Assembly: GCA_031263805.1 (NCBI GenBank)
Contig: JAISFB010000019.1
Coordinates: 1-5,008 of the forward strand
Length of the DNA stretch: 5,008 nt
Direction: 5' to 3'
Origin: Oscillospiraceae bacterium
GTDB lineage: Bacteria; Bacillota; Clostridia; Oscillospirales; Oscillospiraceae
In this document: positions 3,503 to 5,008 of the stretch, one piece after another
Layout: the number at the start of each line of letters is the position of its first letter
How positions within the stretch are numbered: the stretch's first letter is position 1
The notes under the pieces: model-generated
The model's database searches: none
What the model was told of the DNA's origin: nothing
What the model saw: the letters and a program-made list of their open reading frames with translations, nothing else
Position numbers and translations under genes: made by a program

Positions 3503-5008
3503 TTATTTATAATAGTAAACGCCGCTTTCAAATACCGGCTGATATTTGTTCCCCGTGATATTTTTCGCGACGAGCTCGCCCCGCCGTTCCGAGTGACCCA
3601 TCTTCCCGAACACGCGCCCGTCCGGAGAGAACAGCCCCTCGGCGGCGAGCCGCGACCCGTTCGGATTTACCGCAATATCCATTGACGGGGCCCCCGACAA
3701 GCCGCAATACTGCGTCGCGATCAGCCCGCGCTCCGCCAATTCGCCGAGAGAGGCCTCCGGCGCGACGAAGCGCCCCTCCCCGTGCGAGACCGGCAAGGCG
3801 TAAACGTCCCCCACGTGCGACAACGCCATCCACGGCGAAGCGACAGACGCCACGCGCGTATAAACATACTTCGCCTGATGCCGCCCGATGATATTGTGCG
3901 TCAGCGTAAATTCGTTTTTCTCCGGCGGCGCGATATCGCCGAACGGCACAAGCCCGAGCTTAACAAGCGCCTGAAACCCGTTGCATATCCCGAGCATCAG
4001 CCCGTCCCGTTTTTGCAAAAGCTCCCGCACCGCGTCCGTAACGGCGGGGCTGCGGAAAAACGCTGTTATGAACTTCGCGCTGCCGTCCGGCTCGTCCCCG
4101 CCGGCAAAGCCGCCCGGCAGCACGACTATCTGGCTGCGGCGGATCGCCGCGCGGGAGGCTTCTATAGATTCCGCAAGCGCCGCCGGCGTCAGATTCCGCA
4201 AAACGACGATCTCCGCCTCGGCGCCCGCGCGTATAAGCGCGCGCTGCGTATCTATTTCGCTGTTCGTGCCGGGGAAGGCGAACACGCAGGCGCGCGGCCT
4301 CGCGATTTTCGCAGCCGCGCCGTAAGCGGGACGCTTTTCATACGACAGCGCGGGGACCGCGCCGCCGGGGGCCGTGCGCGTCGGGAATACGCTCTCCAAT
4401 ACGCCCTCCTGCTCCGCGAGCAATTCCTCCAGCGGCGAAGCTTCGCCGAACAAGCTCAAAACCGGCTCCCGTATTGTCATCCCTATAACCTCAGAGCCCT
4501 CAACGCGCCTCGTCATTTCCGCAAATATCGCGCCCGCCGAGGTGACTAAGTCCACGCGATTGTTGTGCTCAAACCCGATCCCGTTACCGAAACACATACA
4601 CGAGAACATATCTTCCAAGCCAAGAGAGTCCGAAGCCCACGCCGAGACGATCGCCCCAGTCTTGATCGCCTCGTAAACCCGCCGCCACATAGCTTTCGTC
4701 TCCGCGAGAGTCTCTCCGGCCCGGAACAGCGCGACCTCGCGCCCCGCCGCCTTGAATTCCGGCGAGATTATCACGCGCGCGTCCGCCGGCGCGACGGCGA
4801 AAGATATCAACGTCGGAGGTACGCCGAGCTCCGAGCCGTCTCCTTCCGGCTCAAACGAGCCCGACATACTGTCCTTGCCGCCTACGGCGGCGATTTCGAG
4901 CCCCATCTGCGCGTCCAGCGCGCCTAAAAGCGCCGCTAGCGGCTTTCCCCAGCGCACGGGGTCGTTTTTCAGCTTTTCAAAATACTCTTGGAACGTCAGG
5001 TACACGGC
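3503..5008 (-). CDS. purL: phosphoribosylformylglycinamidine synthase, C-terminal part (5' end outside window)
   Basis: PurL converts FGAR, glutamine and ATP to FGAM in step 4 of purine synthesis. About 501 residues are visible, the C-terminal two-fifths of the large single-chain form (about 1,250 aa). The open frame runs off the right edge, and the GTG at 5005 is an internal valine, not a start. Visible: the AIRS-like segment AVGGKDSMSGSF (residues 40-51 counted from 5005), then a glutamine amidotransferase domain from about residue 236 (FAFPGTNSE) with VVLPGGFAGGDEPDGS, the nucleophile C341 in MLGICNGFQAL, NIIGRH, TRVASVASPW, and H408/E410 in SHGEGRF. NPNGS and GKMGHSERR near the end are typical. 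Because ammonia-producing and synthase domains are fused, no PurQ/PurS is needed. The order fits the clostridial clade II type. It is intact as far as seen and leads into cdd. Confidence 0.96.
   Translation of the reverse strand, partial: AVYLTFQEYFEKLKNDPVRWGKPLAALLGALDAQMGLEIAAVGGKDSMSGSFEPEGDGSELGVPPTLISFAVAPADARVIISPEFKAAGREVALFRAGETLAETKAMWRRVYEAIKTGAIVSAWASDSLGLEDMFSCMCFGNGIGFEHNNRVDLVTSAGAIFAEMTRRVEGSEVIGMTIREPVLSLFGEASPLEELLAEQEGVLESVFPTRTAPGGAVPALSYEKRPAYGAAAKIARPRACVFAFPGTNSEIDTQRALIRAGAEAEIVVLRNLTPAALAESIEASRAAIRRSQIVVLPGGFAGGDEPDGSAKFITAFFRSPAVTDAVRELLQKRDGLMLGICNGFQALVKLGLVPFGDIAPPEKNEFTLTHNIIGRHQAKYVYTRVASVASPWMALSHVGDVYALPVSHGEGRFVAPEASLGELAERGLIATQYCGLSGAPSMDIAVNPNGSRLAAEGLFSPDGRVFGKMGHSERRGELVAKNITGNKYQPVFESGVYYYK

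Noticed and set aside
3782..4549. Rightward open frame of 255 residues
   Set aside because: It is antisense to purL, is dominated by Arg and Ala, and has no recognisable motif; purL is certain on the other strand.

Overview
The window looks like a GC-rich chromosomal segment from an anaerobic Clostridia-type Firmicute (Oscillospiraceae/Ruminococcaceae-like or a related uncultured lineage). This is inferred from three things: a DUF3343 gene overlapping a class-V cysteine desulfurase, a clostridial-style long single-chain PurL, and a compact tsaE-tsaB pair. No rRNA, tRNA, IS element, phage gene or CRISPR array was seen. The gene content is mostly housekeeping; the unusual material is structural.

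Layout. Positions 1-177 are an AT-rich non-coding strip with a REP-like hairpin, a promoter-like sequence on the + strand and a terminator for the leftward genes. Positions 178-1514 hold tsaE and tsaB on the minus strand, two subunits of the machinery that makes t6A37 on ANN-decoding tRNAs. Positions 1515-1629 are a divergent promoter region with a strong minus-strand promoter for tsaE and a 12-bp perfect palindrome over its -35 box. Positions 1630-3140 are a rightward two-gene operon: a small DUF3343 (putative S/Se carrier) protein, overlapping by ATGA a SufS/NifS-like cysteine desulfurase. Positions 3089-5008 are leftward purL (3' part only) and cdd, 18 bp apart and converging on the desulfurase with a 52-bp overlap. 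purL and cdd join purine synthesis to pyrimidine salvage.

The most notable signal is a set of three local duplications that change protein length. (1) tsaB has an in-frame 114-bp-offset copy of its own start region, adding an N-terminal extension. (2) tsaB also has an 84-bp in-frame expansion made of 42-bp units with palindromic cores, directly before its MDARRGEVY motif; subtracting both additions gives 232 residues, the usual TsaB size. (3) The desulfurase has three 11-bp tandem units near its 3' end; removing any one shifts the frame onto a TAA at 3053, giving a normal ~381-residue protein and abolishing the overlap with cdd. I found no clearly new multi-gene system. The least understood pair is DUF3343 plus desulfurase.
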